Shown one piece after another: positions 13,301 to 27,120 of a stretch of 64,000 bases of DNA (position 1 is the first letter of the stretch; the number at the start of each line of letters is the position of its first letter). The notes under the pieces were generated by a model. That model was not told the DNA's origin and did no database searches. It worked only from the letters and a program-made list of their open reading frames with translations. The position numbers were made by a program, and so were the translations under genes. The stretch spans positions 62,001 to 126,000 of the forward strand of contig NOWV01000016.1 in the NCBI GenBank assembly GCA_003344405.1, given 5' to 3'. This DNA is from Trichoplax sp. H2. Taxonomy: Eukaryota; Placozoa; Uniplacotomia; Trichoplacea.

Positions 13301-13639
13301 TTATTATGCTGTACAGTAGAAGACTCTACTAACCAAGTACATGGTATATCGAACAGGATCAAATAGATGTTGATTATTATACAAGTAGAGAAAACGAACT
13401 CAAAGTGAAGACTACTCTACAGTGCTCTATACTTACAGTAAAAGAAAATTAGGATCCTTCCATCTGTATCCAGTACACTATATGGATATCGTTTTTTATT
13501 TGCAGCTAGCAGAAAACATGGCAATTCCATCAATTTTGTCAACCTTTCAGTATCCCTAAATCTATATGGAAGTTGAATAAATACAGTACAGTAAACAGAG
13601 CATAATGATACTGTATATACAGGCGTAAAACTTCTTCGA

Positions 13640-14690
13640 TATTGGCTAAAACAGTGTGGAATAGAAATGCAAAGGTAGTAAATTTAGATACATATTGGAA
13701 AATTCATCAACTTTCGCATTATACGAGTATTTATTAAGGAGGTAATATTGGTATAGCGAGTTCACATTGTTTACTTTGCACCCGCTTCCATGTTTAGTTC
13801 CCAGTATTGACTCAATGACATAGCGCACGATACATACACAGATTATAACATGAATGATAGAGGCTAGAGAAATCAGAACCGCGGGAGTGGGATTATACGA
13901 GTATTCCATAATTTTTGACCATACAAGCTTTATAATATAAATATGCAGGTTATGAATCACTGCTTTCGGGAAATAGTACGAGTAGGAAGTACACGGCATT
14001 CCAATCCTTCCAGTAGAATTGACGCTGCGCTGTGGGGAAATTTACTGTATCGATATCTATCGATATAGTAAGAGTAGGAAATACTCGTACATGGTGCTTT
14101 AATTCTTCCCATAAAGTTAGCGTTGTATTATAGCGACATTTATTGCATCGATATTGCTAGTAGATGAGAGGATATACTAATTACCGTGATTACGCACATT
14201 GCATACCAATCATAGACTGCGCTAGAAAACATAGTGATTTTCGAATACTTAGCATAGAAGGCATATGGAATGGTGTACCACTTTGACAGCCTATATCCAG
14301 GAACCTCTCTAGTCAAAAGAAAAGATGGACGCAAAATGACCGTTTCCGACGGTGAACGATTGTTTTGTGTCCCTCTTTTGCTCGACTTGAAAAGCCTCTA
14401 CTATATCCCAAGTTTTATACCATTTCCAAAGAGTGAGACATTGCATCAACGCAATTAAAACCATATATGAAGTATGTGGAATCTTTGAAAATGGCATAGC
14501 ACTCGGGATATAGCCTGTCAGAGAATAAGCCATTTACGCTAAGTATCCGGAATATCACTGTAAGTTCTGGCGCCCCTAATGCCAACGCGCTTATAGCGAA
14601 GATTTCAGCTATTGATAAGCGGGTAAGGGCAAAGAAGTAAAAATTGACAGTGTCAAGACTGCACGTCTTCTAGGTGCGTATATCGATTGA
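13640..14690 (-). pseudogene. Decayed multi-pass membrane protein, GPCR-like
   Basis: This stretch is less AT-rich than its surroundings. Read on the minus strand from about 14690 down it shows fragments of a seven-helix-like protein. One frame gives TVNFYFFALTRLSIAEIFAI, then LGAPELTVIFRILSVNG, then PECYAIFKDSTYFIYG and CVDAMSHSLEMV before a stop. After frame changes come WYAMCVITVISISSHLLA (about 14150–14210) and AVLISLASIIHVIICVCIV (about 13820–13890). The order of hydrophobic segments, the LSIAE after a probable first loop, and the Cys before a third helix fit class A GPCRs. At least four stops or shifts interrupt it, so it is called a pseudogene. An intron-containing gene, or chance in a GC-richer patch, remain possible. 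Confidence 0.4.
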
Positions 14691-14699
14691 AACGCAGTA

Positions 14700-17600
14700 A
14701 AATGGCTATCTATTAAACCGAAATTATCGTAGAACAATGTGATAAAAGTCGCATATCATCATTTATCTATGAACTATTAATAAGATACGTAAAAAATAAG
14801 AATTAATAGCATAAAATTTGTGAAGGAGCGACTGTCGCGAATAATCATTAAAATATTCGTATGTATATCATTACACTATACACTAAGTTTAAACCATAGC
14901 GTAATATCATGTCTGATAATTATAATTACAATAGATAAGTTATAAGTTATGATAATCATAAATTACAAATTATCAACATGCTATGTTATCAAAATACTTG
15001 TATGTGTTGTGTCTAGCAATTTAGTAAACTTAAACATCTGTATAGTATGACGCTGCTATGATACAAGATGATCCGCTACTATTACACCTAGAATCTTATA
15101 AAAGGAAAGTCTTAAGACTTCTTCGGCATTGTTTTACGCGGTCATTCAATTACTCCGCTTATGCATGTACAGATTAAGCTTCAATAAAATCAATTAACTA
15201 GTAGTAAAGCGCGAGCTGCATTTTATGAAAAGGATCTCGGATCAACCTCAAGATCCACCACAGCGACTATCTTAAATTACAATATTTGAAATTTTAGCAA
15301 ATTTTTTCACCTAAATATCAACAACCTATTTTGCCCTACCATGCAGTATGAAACCTGTATAGATTATTACCCATATCGGTTATCATTCACAACAGTATAA
15401 TAGTAAAATTATGAAAGATCTTGATTTCGTATCAGCTTTATACTTAATTTAGCTGTATCGGTGTGTAATTGATTATAAATATTATATATTAATATCTTAT
15501 CTGAAGTACTCGACCTGTCTCACATGAATCTGAATATCGTAATATTATTCTAAGTATCATCTATATTATGTTATCTTGGTCTTGTTAAAAGGTATCTACT
15601 TGATAAGGATATCAGAGCTAACTTTTTGTAGGACTGGTTATAAATTTCGTATCCAATTTATGACCTTATAGAATAATTTCGCTAATTTTAGCTCTAAAAT
15701 TAATAGAATACTTCTAAGAATACTTTGGTTAAGTTAATAAAGGCGTACTTACGGTTTTTTAGATTAGTTTATTTCCGTGAATAGACATAATATCTTAACC
15801 CATTTATTATACATAACTTCATTTCAAGCATAAAAGAACATGCAACATGCATTACACTATTTCAAACCGGCTAGAAAAATAAGTATGCTTATTTTCGTAC
15901 TCTTAATGCGTGAATATAGTTATTTGCAAGATTTTCCTTCAAAAAGAGGGTATATAATGATATATAACATTTATATTATTAATCTTGTTGCGTATAATTT
16001 ATTCATGAAGAAGTTAACTCAAAGTTATTTACGTTACCGAAAATTTGTATATTCCATTATTAAAGTTATAGCCATTAACTCACTAAATTGATCGTTTATT
16101 AATTAAGCATAGTTTTATTACCAATTAAGATGACATCATTGATCCTTGTCATACGAGTATATCCTGAGTGTCAATATTAACTATCCTATCTATCCACCAT
16201 CTTTATCATCTCTGTCTAGATACATTGTCTAGTAGATGACATCCTTTTAGGCTCAAAAGTTAAATTCTATGCCAATAATCCAATCAGTACAGAATTGACT
16301 TTAGTAGCATTACCGCATCATTTTTCAATTGATCGAACTAGTAAACATTTTTAGAACTAAGTAGAGACGAAGATTTTCCTAACAGTGTCTTTTTGTAGAT
16401 GTAGTACCATACTTTAGCGACACATTACATGGTTTCAGATTAAAGGTTTGGCTCATATCTAGATCCCATTTAAGTTGCTGTGGCGCTTTTAGGAGGTTCC
16501 AACTAATTAAGAACATCAGTAACTGCTGACTAAAACCACTATAAAATAACGGAAAACCAGTCATAATAGCTACCATTTTTATGATAAGTCTCCAAATTTG
16601 CTTTGTATTTATTTAAAGTTGAAACTCAACGTTTATCTTGTACGCTCGCATTAGAGAGTAATTGTGGTAAATATTTAAGGTCTTCCTCTGTTCAGTAATG
16701 TCGATTTATTCAATTGTTCGTTTAGATTTTTAAGTCGTTGATGCCTAAGATTGTAATATATTATCTATTGTGGAACTAAATTAAATTTTATTTAGTAATC
16801 GTAAAATAACGAATCATTTAACATTTTATTTGATAGCAGTTTAAAGAATTTCATAAAGCGTTGATTCAATACACAGTAGTAAGTCTTTGGTTTGCTAGTA
16901 ATAGATCATACATTACCTTAACTGCGACTGAAATTACAGACAAGTTGTAAATTTGAAAACCATTACCCACTTTGTCACAATATAACTGCCAAAAAAATTT
17001 GAAAATTTTTTTTCTGTTATTATTCTTATTTTAAAGTCTCAAAATGGACTTATACTGTCAATGATTACTTGAAACATAATCCTCAGGTGGCCAAAAAAGG
17101 ACGAACCATAGCTTCATAATCTCGATGGGACAAGCTATTACGCTAAAATGCATGAATGGATGGATTAGCGCTATGATTGTTAAATAATTATGATGTTATC
17201 AACAGTCACTGTCAATCATACTGATTCAAATTCATGCATGTATGGCATTTAAACTATGCTGTCGTGAATTGAAGTTATTATAACATTGAACTAGTTTTAG
17301 AAAAAAGCATTTAAAATAAAAGCAGTTGGAGGCCAAAGTCTTGGATTAATATATAATTAAACAAAGAACTGATACTGAATCCAATTATTTTATTAGTCGT
17401 CAGTAAGTATACGACGGAAAATATATTACACGATTTGTTTATGGCTACGTATACAAACTCAGCCAATATATTGATAAACACGTTAATTTAAATTGCTTGC
17501 GTGTACTATAACGGAAAGGTATGCTTCGATCTTATGTAGTTAAGACACTAAATGTATTGATCATCTGTATCTAAAGTCGAATTTCTCCAAAGAACTTTAA

Positions 17601-18750
17601 GTGTAAATAAAATAAAATGACGAATATCGAATTATTTGCTCTAGCTACGGTATTGACATTAATGATAACTTAATATCTCAGCATATTATCGATACTAAGT
17701 TATCTTTTAGCTTGGAATATTATCTACACATATTCATTCATTCATTCATTTACTCAAAATATCACAAAATGTTATGATTGGACAGGAAAAAATTATATAG
17801 ATACCACGATGAAGTACAACTAGATATGAACGCATTAAAATATCATGGTCTTTAGTTAACTATGATCTCAGCTTGATGATGGAAACTCTATTGACAAATA
17901 CGTAATATTCGCACAAGTGTACTTTAAGCTGAACCTATTTATTAAATGATATGAACGTAGAAAGAAAGACTCAACTGATATGACAGACATGATAAACTAT
18001 GGAAATTAAAATATTACCATCATTCAAATTTGCTAACAATCAATCTTATTTAGCATTGATAACTGCCTTGCCAAAGACTAGTTGACCCTATCAATGATTA
18101 GCTATAACATTTATGAATTTTTCTATCATTTACAGTACATATCCCGGTACATGTTAAGTACTTGCAGGTAAAGCAAAAAAGTAAACTGTAGTATGATCGC
18201 ATATTAATAATAAGTGAGAATGAAGTATGATGAAAGGCTGTAATTGCTGTTTTACTTTATTTTATTATCTTATAAAGCTAAAGATGATTTAGGATTTTCT
18301 AGGTTACGAAAAATATGCAGTGTCTTGTCCAGACATTAGAATTTGAATGAATGAAACAAGTTGATTTGAATATCATTAACATAATAATTTGATTTAACTA
18401 GTGTTGCTAACAACAGAAAATATAAAGGGTGTGTAGATTAAGAGCTTGCTATCTTTAAATTAATCTTTGGACCTTTTAGTTATTGGTAATACCGTAATAC
18501 TAATCAAAAAATTTTGTACCCCTTTTACAGTTAATGATACAATTCAGAATTACACAAGGACTGACTGCTGCAAGTTAATCCACCCAGCAAACATTCATTC
18601 GGACATTTCGTATTTGCATCGCAATGAGTTATTCTACAATCTGCTTGATTCTAAAATACGAGCGATTTTAATAAATTAGTTAATTCAGAGCAACTGACAT
18701 CAAATCGACATCGACTAGATTGAGCAATGCTGTTAAAAAAATTTTTATTT
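14700..18750. other. Gene-poor region
   Basis: About 4 kb of AT-rich sequence with no recognisable protein. A short (attc)n microsatellite is at about 17735–17752. The minus ORF 16379–16576 (65 codons) has more balanced composition than its surroundings but matches no family I know. Confidence 0.4.
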
Positions 18751-18927
18751 TCATTCCCAAAAGTATTTTTCATCACTTACCAAGCGTGTAAGAAACTCTT
18801 CTCTCGATTTGCTTAAAATGAAAGCCCTCCATACTTCATGATCACGCTCTCTTTCCAAGCCTTGTGCAAAAATTGTAACCACGAAATAAACGAGTAATGT
18901 GAAAATAATGGCTAGCGAAGATTTCAT
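18751..18927 (-). CDS. Candidate small secreted peptide precursor
   Basis: An ORF of 58 codons opens with a textbook signal peptide: MKSS, then a hydrophobic core (LAIIFTLLVYFVVTIF), then AQG as a likely cleavage site near residue 22. The rest is charged and Cys-free: LERERDHEVWRAFILSKSRE, then EFLTRL. At codon 49/50 a consensus donor occurs (CGCTTG|GTAAGT). The real transcript may therefore splice at 18781 into an unseen downstream exon, or read through VSDEKYFWE to TGA. No dibasic cleavage or amidation signal is present in the part seen. It could be a neuropeptide-like or secreted effector precursor, but no family is recognised. Isolated ATG-plus-signal-peptide ORFs can arise by chance, though this codon usage and the splice donor argue for an exon. 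Confidence 0.5.
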   Translation of the reverse strand: MKSSLAIIFTLLVYFVVTIFAQGLERERDHEVWRAFILSKSREEFLTRLVSDEKYFWE

Positions 18928-21900
18928 CTTTGTCTACGTCACTGGTTCAACGTAACTGCAAATAGTCCGGATACGGTCCGTGTACGAATAATTTATACAA
19001 TCTAATTAATATGATTAATCGTTTATTAAATTGCGTTTTTTTTAAATTTTAACTTGCTGTTAGCTAGCACTTCACCGGTAAATATTAGATTAAGTTATGA
19101 TCTGGGACTGATAACTGTAGCCTATATATATGCAACAGTAGCTCGTCAATAGGTGTAATTGAATATTATGCCCTTATTATGTTCCTATAAATGACTTAAT
19201 GATCACATAGCGATGATTGCGATAGTTTTTATTGGTGGCTAGAAATATTTGTTTGTTATGCCAATCCCCATTGAAATCATGATCGGCTATTTATAATCCT
19301 TTCTTGTTGCCCCATAACAATTAGAAAAAATTATTATTTGATATATTGTATTGTGTCCGTTTACTCTAGGGATAAAATTATTTTTACGTATTCAACTTTT
19401 CATCGACACCCCTCGTTATTGTTACAAATTCGTTAGATAGTTTACGATTCAAGGACAAAAGTACCTCCTATTAATAAAGGTACTACTTTGAATTAGTACG
19501 ATAGAGGAAGTAAACTATAATTTAAAAATCCAACTTAACTACTGTATTTTACTCTCTTTTCAACTTTATTAAGATTTTGTATGCTTTATAGCCAAAATAA
19601 TGTTACAATTACGTAAGATATTCATTTAATGAAAACTTGTTTTAATATTAAATTCTGTGGTATTTTAATGTGCCTCTATATAATTGAGGTTACAGTTCAT
19701 ATTCAAGATATATTACTAAATATTCAATTCGTAACTACATCAGGCGATGCTTGCATACTATACTGTAAGTGATTGGGTAAATCAAATTAAATAATTTCAG
19801 AGACAAATATGGCAAGAATTTCTTGGTTTATTTTACTGGAATAGTAAACAGGTAGCTGTAATTACGCTTATATAGTATGTTGAACGTTAGGAGTTAATTA
19901 CCCTAAACAAGATAAACGAGTAAGCGTCGTACTTTTTTTATCTATAGTTTGATTGATCTCAACTACTTTTTACGATTGAGACTTTATTTTCTAGATCATC
20001 GTTAATGCTGAGACCTGGATTTTTTAATTTGAATCTATGTAAATTTTCGACATTCGTCGCGATTGTCATGGATGACATCATCGTACCTTTATTTTTCATT
20101 AAGTAATGTCAAATAGTTTGTTAATTAGGGAGTGAATTTTTTGTTCAGGATAAGTTACAACTGATTAAGCTACGGATTAGGCAAATGAAAAACAAGTGGG
20201 CACAAACTAATCTATAATAGCCTTAAATATATCATTAAAAATTCATTACAGTGTATTCTAATTGCATGGTTTATTCACTTGAAATAATTAGCATTTAAAG
20301 AATACTGGCTGACTATTGATTTTTAAATTTTTGAAAGCCGTAATTGTATTCATTTATTTATTGTTATACGTCGTAGTCTACATCTCTAAGCAGATAAATA
20401 TGCTAACTTGAGAGGCAAAAATGGCCGCCTATTCCTGTTCCTTATTATGAATGACGGCCTAAAGTTGCATACTGCAATGCCATAATTAGCAGAGCAGAAA
20501 TAAATAATATAGTTTACTTTTAAACTGATGTCTGGGCATTCAAGTTGGAAGACGAGATTTAACGGTTTTCTTTGATTCTTTGATTAATAGCTTAATTCGA
20601 GCATTCAGCTTGGTAATAGCTTTGATTGATAGATTCGTCTAGTATTCCTTAAGGACTACGGATCATAACGACTTGAAAGGTAGCGATAACGTGAGAAAAT
20701 TTTGATCGCCTAGTGGACTCTGTTAATGTATACAGGTGTCAATTTATTTTCTATTCTCCGATGTCTGCTACATTCTCTTGATGAGATAAATGACTTTTGT
20801 GTTGAACTAAAAAATGTCTGCTTAGAATAAATAATCATTTATCAATTACACATAACGGTATGCATAAGATGTTAGAATTTAAAATTGCATTACGATGCCT
20901 ACACGTTAACATACTATCATGCGGATTCAAAGCTTTAAAAGAGTACAATTAGTCTGGCCCTATCTATTAAAGATAATCTATAAACCACTACCTTTCACGA
21001 TATTTCTGGTATCAACTACTTGCTAAAATTGACACATAGTATAAAAATATTCATTCTAAGCATTCGAGTAAACTATTATTTTTAGTGAGTCTGCTATTTT
21101 GAAAGACGAATACGTGTTATGAAGATCATAAATAGTTAATTTTACAACGCTGTCGGTCATGTATAGTTCTTGTATAACATCTGTACACTGTATAGTCAAG
21201 TTATACATTACTGTGTAATCAAAAGCTCAACTTGTCTAGGCAATCCTAGATAAATTAATATATTGACACGAGATTTACTAAATACATAATACCTCGTGGT
21301 TATCCATGTTATATCGCAGCACATGCTATTTTTCAAGATATAGTAGAAGTCCCAGGTTGAAAGATACTTGTATTCAGCGTAAGAATTTATATATTTTTTA
21401 TTATTCTAATTAAAAATAATCTTTTGCAATGTCTGGACAACCAATTTGATTGGATTGTCAAAAGCAGGATTATGCGTATACTTATTATTTCATTTTTTAG
21501 AACAGCTATAAATTATCTTCCTACTATAGTAGATACCCGTATATTGTACATCAGGTTGTAAACGATCTAAAGATAATGTAACTGCAACTTTAACCAGCAT
21601 AATACAATTACTTGGTTAGAAGTACTTTTACTGTAGATAATAATATGAAATACTTAGACATGTTCGATCGTAGAATTTTATAATAATGAGTGAGGGAACA
21701 TCTAGATTCATAGAAAAGTGATAAGCCATCGAATAAAATCTAATTGCCCGCGTTAATTGCCAATTTAGCGCACAATATTAGCATAACGCGGTGATACGGT
21801 TATTGTCGGCGTTGTAATCTTTTACGTAGTCCACTGTATGTTAAGTAAATATTAATTTAGCGGTAAAGTAAGGAGAGTAAATAACAATAGAAAGATAAAA

Positions 21901-24900
21901 ATAGAATATTAATTGGCAGTTTTATGAGATTATGCCATTACAAATAAACCATAGTAGGAATATGACATAAATTAAGTAAAAGCTAAATAACCTTCTTGGT
22001 ATAATTGCGTAAAATATACTTGAACCATACATGTTCAGATAGCCTCAAAGTTTGCCTTAAAGTATGTATACATTGTAGCAAAAAATTGCTAGACCTGTAT
22101 GAGTAATAGAAAAATAGTTCTAAACAAAAACTGAGCTGTGGTAATGGCTAGGAAATAGTCTTTGGTGCGAAAAATCAAATATTTAATTGCTGTACTGTTG
22201 TAGTACAGTAATTTGAGATAGGTTTATCGATTAAATATTCTTACAAAGGTCGTAACGATACGTCATGATGTGCTGTAGGATAGTTAGTGAGCAAGATGTG
22301 AGAGTTTTTACTCTGGCTTGGAGCCCTTAAAAAATCGTTAACCCTTCTTTCTCCTGAATATTTATGCATAGTAGAAATCTCGTCATTTTAATAAGGAGAT
22401 TCCGTAATTAGTTAATAAGGGCTTTGCTACTCTATTTTTTACTTTTGTCAAGAAATAGACCTCGACTGATTGATTACAAATTTAAGAGCTTTGGGCGGTG
22501 CTGTAATAAAGTTCTAACTTATCAGACAATTACAGCATCATAGAATGGCATACAGGCAAAATAATGAATTTTTCTACAATGCTTCAAATTATCCATTTAT
22601 CTGTTTGTGATACTGTTAAAAACGCCCAAAAAGATATAAGGCACTTTCACCTTTCATAACACGCAATGTAAATTTAGTTGAGCCCAGCTATTATAACTTT
22701 TATAGCTTTTTATAGATCTTAAATCATGGAACAGGAAGTGGCTACATAAATAAGCCATTCGAAGTATTTCATATTCTACTACATAAAGTACATATAGGTA
22801 AATATGCTGTTATCGTACAATATGTGTGGTGATCTTGGTTTACTTATAAAGACGATTATATAAACGAAATTCTTCTTCAGTATCGAGAATGACATATGTA
22901 TTCGTAGCATTCAAAATGAGCTGCTTATTAGCATTTCGATATGTTGCAACTATACAGCTCTCATTAGCGTATTAGGACAAGTTTAGGTTTTATTAAACAC
23001 ATCCGAACGTAATGTTAAAGGTGGATTACTGTTTAAACAATAAATCATACTGTACAATAGCTGCTTGACGACAACATGAAAAAATCGATCATGTTTTAAT
23101 TTCAAATATGTACGTAGTACTCTTTTGTGAATAGTGTTTGCATCATCTTACACTATTATTTTATTTTTTTACTATCGAAATTAGAAGAAAAATTGACGGT
23201 ATCTTAGGAATGGCAGAAAGTATGCTTAATAATTGTTCTAGTTGTATAGTTATTATTAATAAAATAAACTACATTATATGATATTACGTAATAAGATAGC
23301 TTAGTAATACAAAGTACTCCAAGTAGAGCACGTATTATGGTGCTCATGTGACTGTCAAATGCCTTGTGAATAAACCAGTATAGAAAAAATAAAAATGCTG
23401 AATAAAATATTAGCTAAAGCTTAATTAAAGATAGGCTTAGATCTGGCAAATTGCGCAATTGCAAATGCAGTAATTTCATGTATTGTGTTGCACGCTGTAT
23501 GAAACCGGAAACCCAGTGTGTAAATAAATTCTTTCTTTCATTGACGGTGTCCTGATTAGCGATTTATCGATATTGTTGATTTTGGTTTAAGCTTACTATT
23601 CGTTTTTAAGGAAGTCTGTTGCGTATTTTATAGGTTTTCACCTGATGCATGGAATTGATTGATTTTGATATAGCTTTATTTTCTTTATTCGTAATGAAAT
23701 TACTGATCAAATTTACGGTTAGTTATGGAGTTTTTGGCTAACCCTCTTACACTTAGCCGTCGGCTATTAATAGCAGAGTTAGCAAGGTTACCCGTAGCTC
23801 AAGGGTCACTAAACTTGGTATGTAACTCTTTTTCTAATTGATGGCTTGCACTGTATTGTATAGTAATTAATTAATTATTAATATAACTATCAATACCTAA
23901 TTCTAAGATTATCCAATGAATTGATTGGAAAAGACGCTAGCATCCTAACTCATGATACTGAAATTGATGACAGCCGTTACCATAGCATTTAAATATGCGT
24001 ATTCTATATGAACCAGAATGGTACTAAAATTAATCCCGTTATACTAACAGATTTTACTTACTTTGGATTGTAGAAACTATATTTCAAGTAGTATAGTATA
24101 AACTACTATATAAAATGTGAGCATGCAGGCTGATAAAAAATGATGCCTTTCTAATTTGAAGGTCCGCTTATCATATTGTACAGCAGTGTCAATACTAATT
24201 TACATTCCCTACTTGTAATTCTCCTATCTATAAATTTTTTATCAGTATATAGTACGCGTATTCTACTGGATTTTCACCGTAAAAATGCGAAAGCCTCATT
24301 GATTTTAATATAATCAAGCCAATCATAGTTATAGTGGATAGTTATTAAAACCGAATTAACCCTGATGATGATAAAATCCAAAACCGTAATTATCAGTAAG
24401 AGCTTTCGATTTACTCTATGCGCATCAGTTTATATACTTAATGCTATACTCACAGCATTACAGCGAAAGAGTAAATTGTGTCGGAGTTGAAAGCCATTGC
24501 AGAAGTTTTTTATTAATACGCATCGACTTTGACGTCCAGAAAAAAATTCCGCTTGAGATTTGGTATACTATACATACGTGCACCCTCACTATAACTTGCA
24601 GTACAATTTACTGGGCAAGCATATGGTCAAAACATCGTTTTGCAAAGTTCCTAAAATGTAATAATTTTAAGTAAATTTGTAATCTATATCTCATCTGACT
24701 TTAATGGTAACAAAAATTACGTAACAAATTGGAAACTTTTGCCATAACTGTTTATAGGGAATGAATGGCGTTGTTCCACTAATAATGGGGCTGTAGGATG
24801 ACCATGGACTCACTCATTTGATCTGACTTTTTTAGATCACGTAAAGCGGAAGATGTAAAAAATAGAACTTTAGCAAATGGATGTTTTGTGTCTGTTTCTT

Positions 24901-25354
24901 CTTCCCGACTCTTAATTCAAAACATTTATGACGTTCAGCAATTTGCTTTCAAGCAGAACATATTAAAATATATATATAAAATAGAATAGGTTTCCATAAA
25001 TTATTTCATTTCAAAATAAGTCAATTAAAACGGAATCGAGCATCTTCATACTGAGGCTATAACAAACAAGTGTTTGGAACAGTTATCACAGCAATTTAAC
25101 CTAAAGGACTTATGAGGGTATATGTCCGACTGTCCGAGGACCTGTCTGGTCCGGTCCAGCACTACTGTATCTATACTAGTCCATATCTGTAGCAGCAACT
25201 TCTAGTCAATTAGTCTGTTGGCTGTAGAAACAAGTAAGAACATCTCAAATAAGGAAAGTTTCTTGGCTTCTTTGCTTGACATTGTGGCTGAAATGGTTGT
25301 AAAACCTTTATCCGTTTTAGCTTCTTAACTTGAGTAGTATGTGTATACAATATA
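18928..25354. other. 6.4-kb region without confirmed genes
   Basis: Uniformly AT-rich. The first few hundred bases would hold the promoter of the small secreted peptide gene, and the last few hundred that of SNRNP35. One plus ORF at 24441–24674 (77 codons) ends with STIYWASIWSKHRFAKFL, reminiscent of the helix 7/helix 8 end of a GPCR. Nothing upstream of it supports a full receptor. Confidence 0.35.
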
Positions 25355-27120
25355 ATGGCAGAAGATAATACATTCGATAACTGGGTATCATTATTCTCTC
25401 ATCGCGGGAGTTATGACCCTCTTCGGGCTGGCAGCATCGATGGAACTGACTCTCTGGCCCATGATAGGGCTGTTATTCGAGCCATGACTTCAAGATGTAA
25501 GAGGCTGCAGACTTGTTCTACAGGACATGTGTTTTATACTATCCATAATGTTGTTTGTATCGCATTTCATCCAACTTTCAGATTATTAACTTCTTTAGCA
25601 CTGTAATATAATTGTCTATAAAATCAACCGAATTGATAGTAACATGTTCGAGATGTGATGCGTTGTGCTCTCTATTAGCATCCGTATTACAATCGAATGA
25701 CATCGAAAAGAATCTCTTACATCATTTTGCGTATATCTACTTTAGATAAACCCAATACCTTGGTAGCAACTGATCCAAACAGAACACTCTTTATTGGAAG
25801 GTTAAACCCCAAAACAACAGAAGGTAAGGTATTGGATGACACTGCATGAATCGTTATCATGAAGAATGAATGAAATAACGGTTTAAGAGATATCCAGTAA
25901 AGGAACATTCATATTAAATTGATTAAAGATGATTTTCGTATACATAAAACAAGACTAAAATAATACTTTAAATCTAACACTGATATATAATAGTAACCCA
26001 TTAGCCGTTTCAGACTTAGATGCTAATTTTTTTCTATCTTCTGTAACCAAAAATGTTGAATAGATACGCTAATGAAAATTTTCTCAAAGTATGGTAAAAT
26101 AAAAAGTTGTCGGCTTGTAAGGGATGTTGGTAAGAGATCCAAGTTTTATAGTATAGCAGTAATGAATATGTTACTGTTTAATGTTACACATTTTAAATGG
26201 GTATAACGGTAAATTTGGCAAATGCTATAGATATGCCTAACGTTGTACATTTCCCTATCTTTATACAGTGACAGGAATTTCGCGGCGGTATGCTTTTATT
26301 GAATTTTGCGATGACAAAAGCTATGACGTGGCTTTTCATGTGTGTATATTACACTATGCGTATACCTTTCTATCTTAATTAAAGTTCTGCTAGAAAATAC
26401 TAATCGAAATACTTTCAATTTACCGAAATATTTAAGCTGTTAATGCATAGAATTACATTTATTAATAAGTATAAAACATAAGATAGAAAAGATTAATTGA
26501 AATCAGTTGATCATTCATCATTTATGTAGGACGCGAATAAGATGATGATAGATTCTAGTGAAATAATTGTCGAGCATGAATATGAGAGAAAATTAAAAGG
26601 ATGGATTCCTAGAAGATTAGGTAGTGATAAAATTATGTTGTGAATTGTATAACTAATCAAGAACTGTTATAGGCAATGTTTTAAAAGGAAACTTTAAGAA
26701 TTTTTACCTAATAGTATAAGCACATTTCTAAATCTACTTCAACACAAGGAGGTGGAATCGGCGGTAAGAAAGAATCTGGGCAACTACGTTTTGGTGGAAG
26801 AGATAGACCTTTCAGGAGACCAATGTAAATGAATATTTTTTCATTACATATTACCCATTTTTGTTACAGTGTCTTTATAGGCGTTACTGTTAGTGACGAT
26901 CTTGTAGTTATACACATTTTCTTGCCCAGTTTTTACCATTACCTAATTGCAGCATGCATTAATGCTTTGTAGTCATGTATTCCGAGAAGACTCTGGTAAA
27001 TTTAAACAAAGGTCGCAAGACAGCTATTCTCGGGATGACCACAACATGTCCAGTTCTTATAGGAAAGACAGAAAATCTGATAGCTATAAGAAACATTCTT
27101 CATTCAATAGGCGCTATTAG
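25355..27120 (+). CDS. SNRNP35: U11/U12 snRNP 35 kDa protein
   Basis: Seven exons. Exon 1 (25355 to about 25497) encodes [20 protein letters not shown], matching the N-terminal signature of SNRNP35. Exon 2 (about 25745–25825) has [19 protein letters not shown], the RNP2 strand of an RRM. Exon 3 (about 26066–26131) gives [17 protein letters not shown]. Exon 4 (about 26279–26337) gives RRYAFIEF (RNP1). Exon 5 gives [14 protein letters not shown]. Exon 6 (about 26749–26825) gives [20 protein letters not shown]. Exon 7 is an RS/KD-rich tail ending FNRRY and TAG at 27120. The family protein binds U11 in the minor spliceosome, which removes U12-type introns. Its tail is shorter than the human one. 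All introns seen here are GT–AG, U2-like. Confidence 0.95.
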
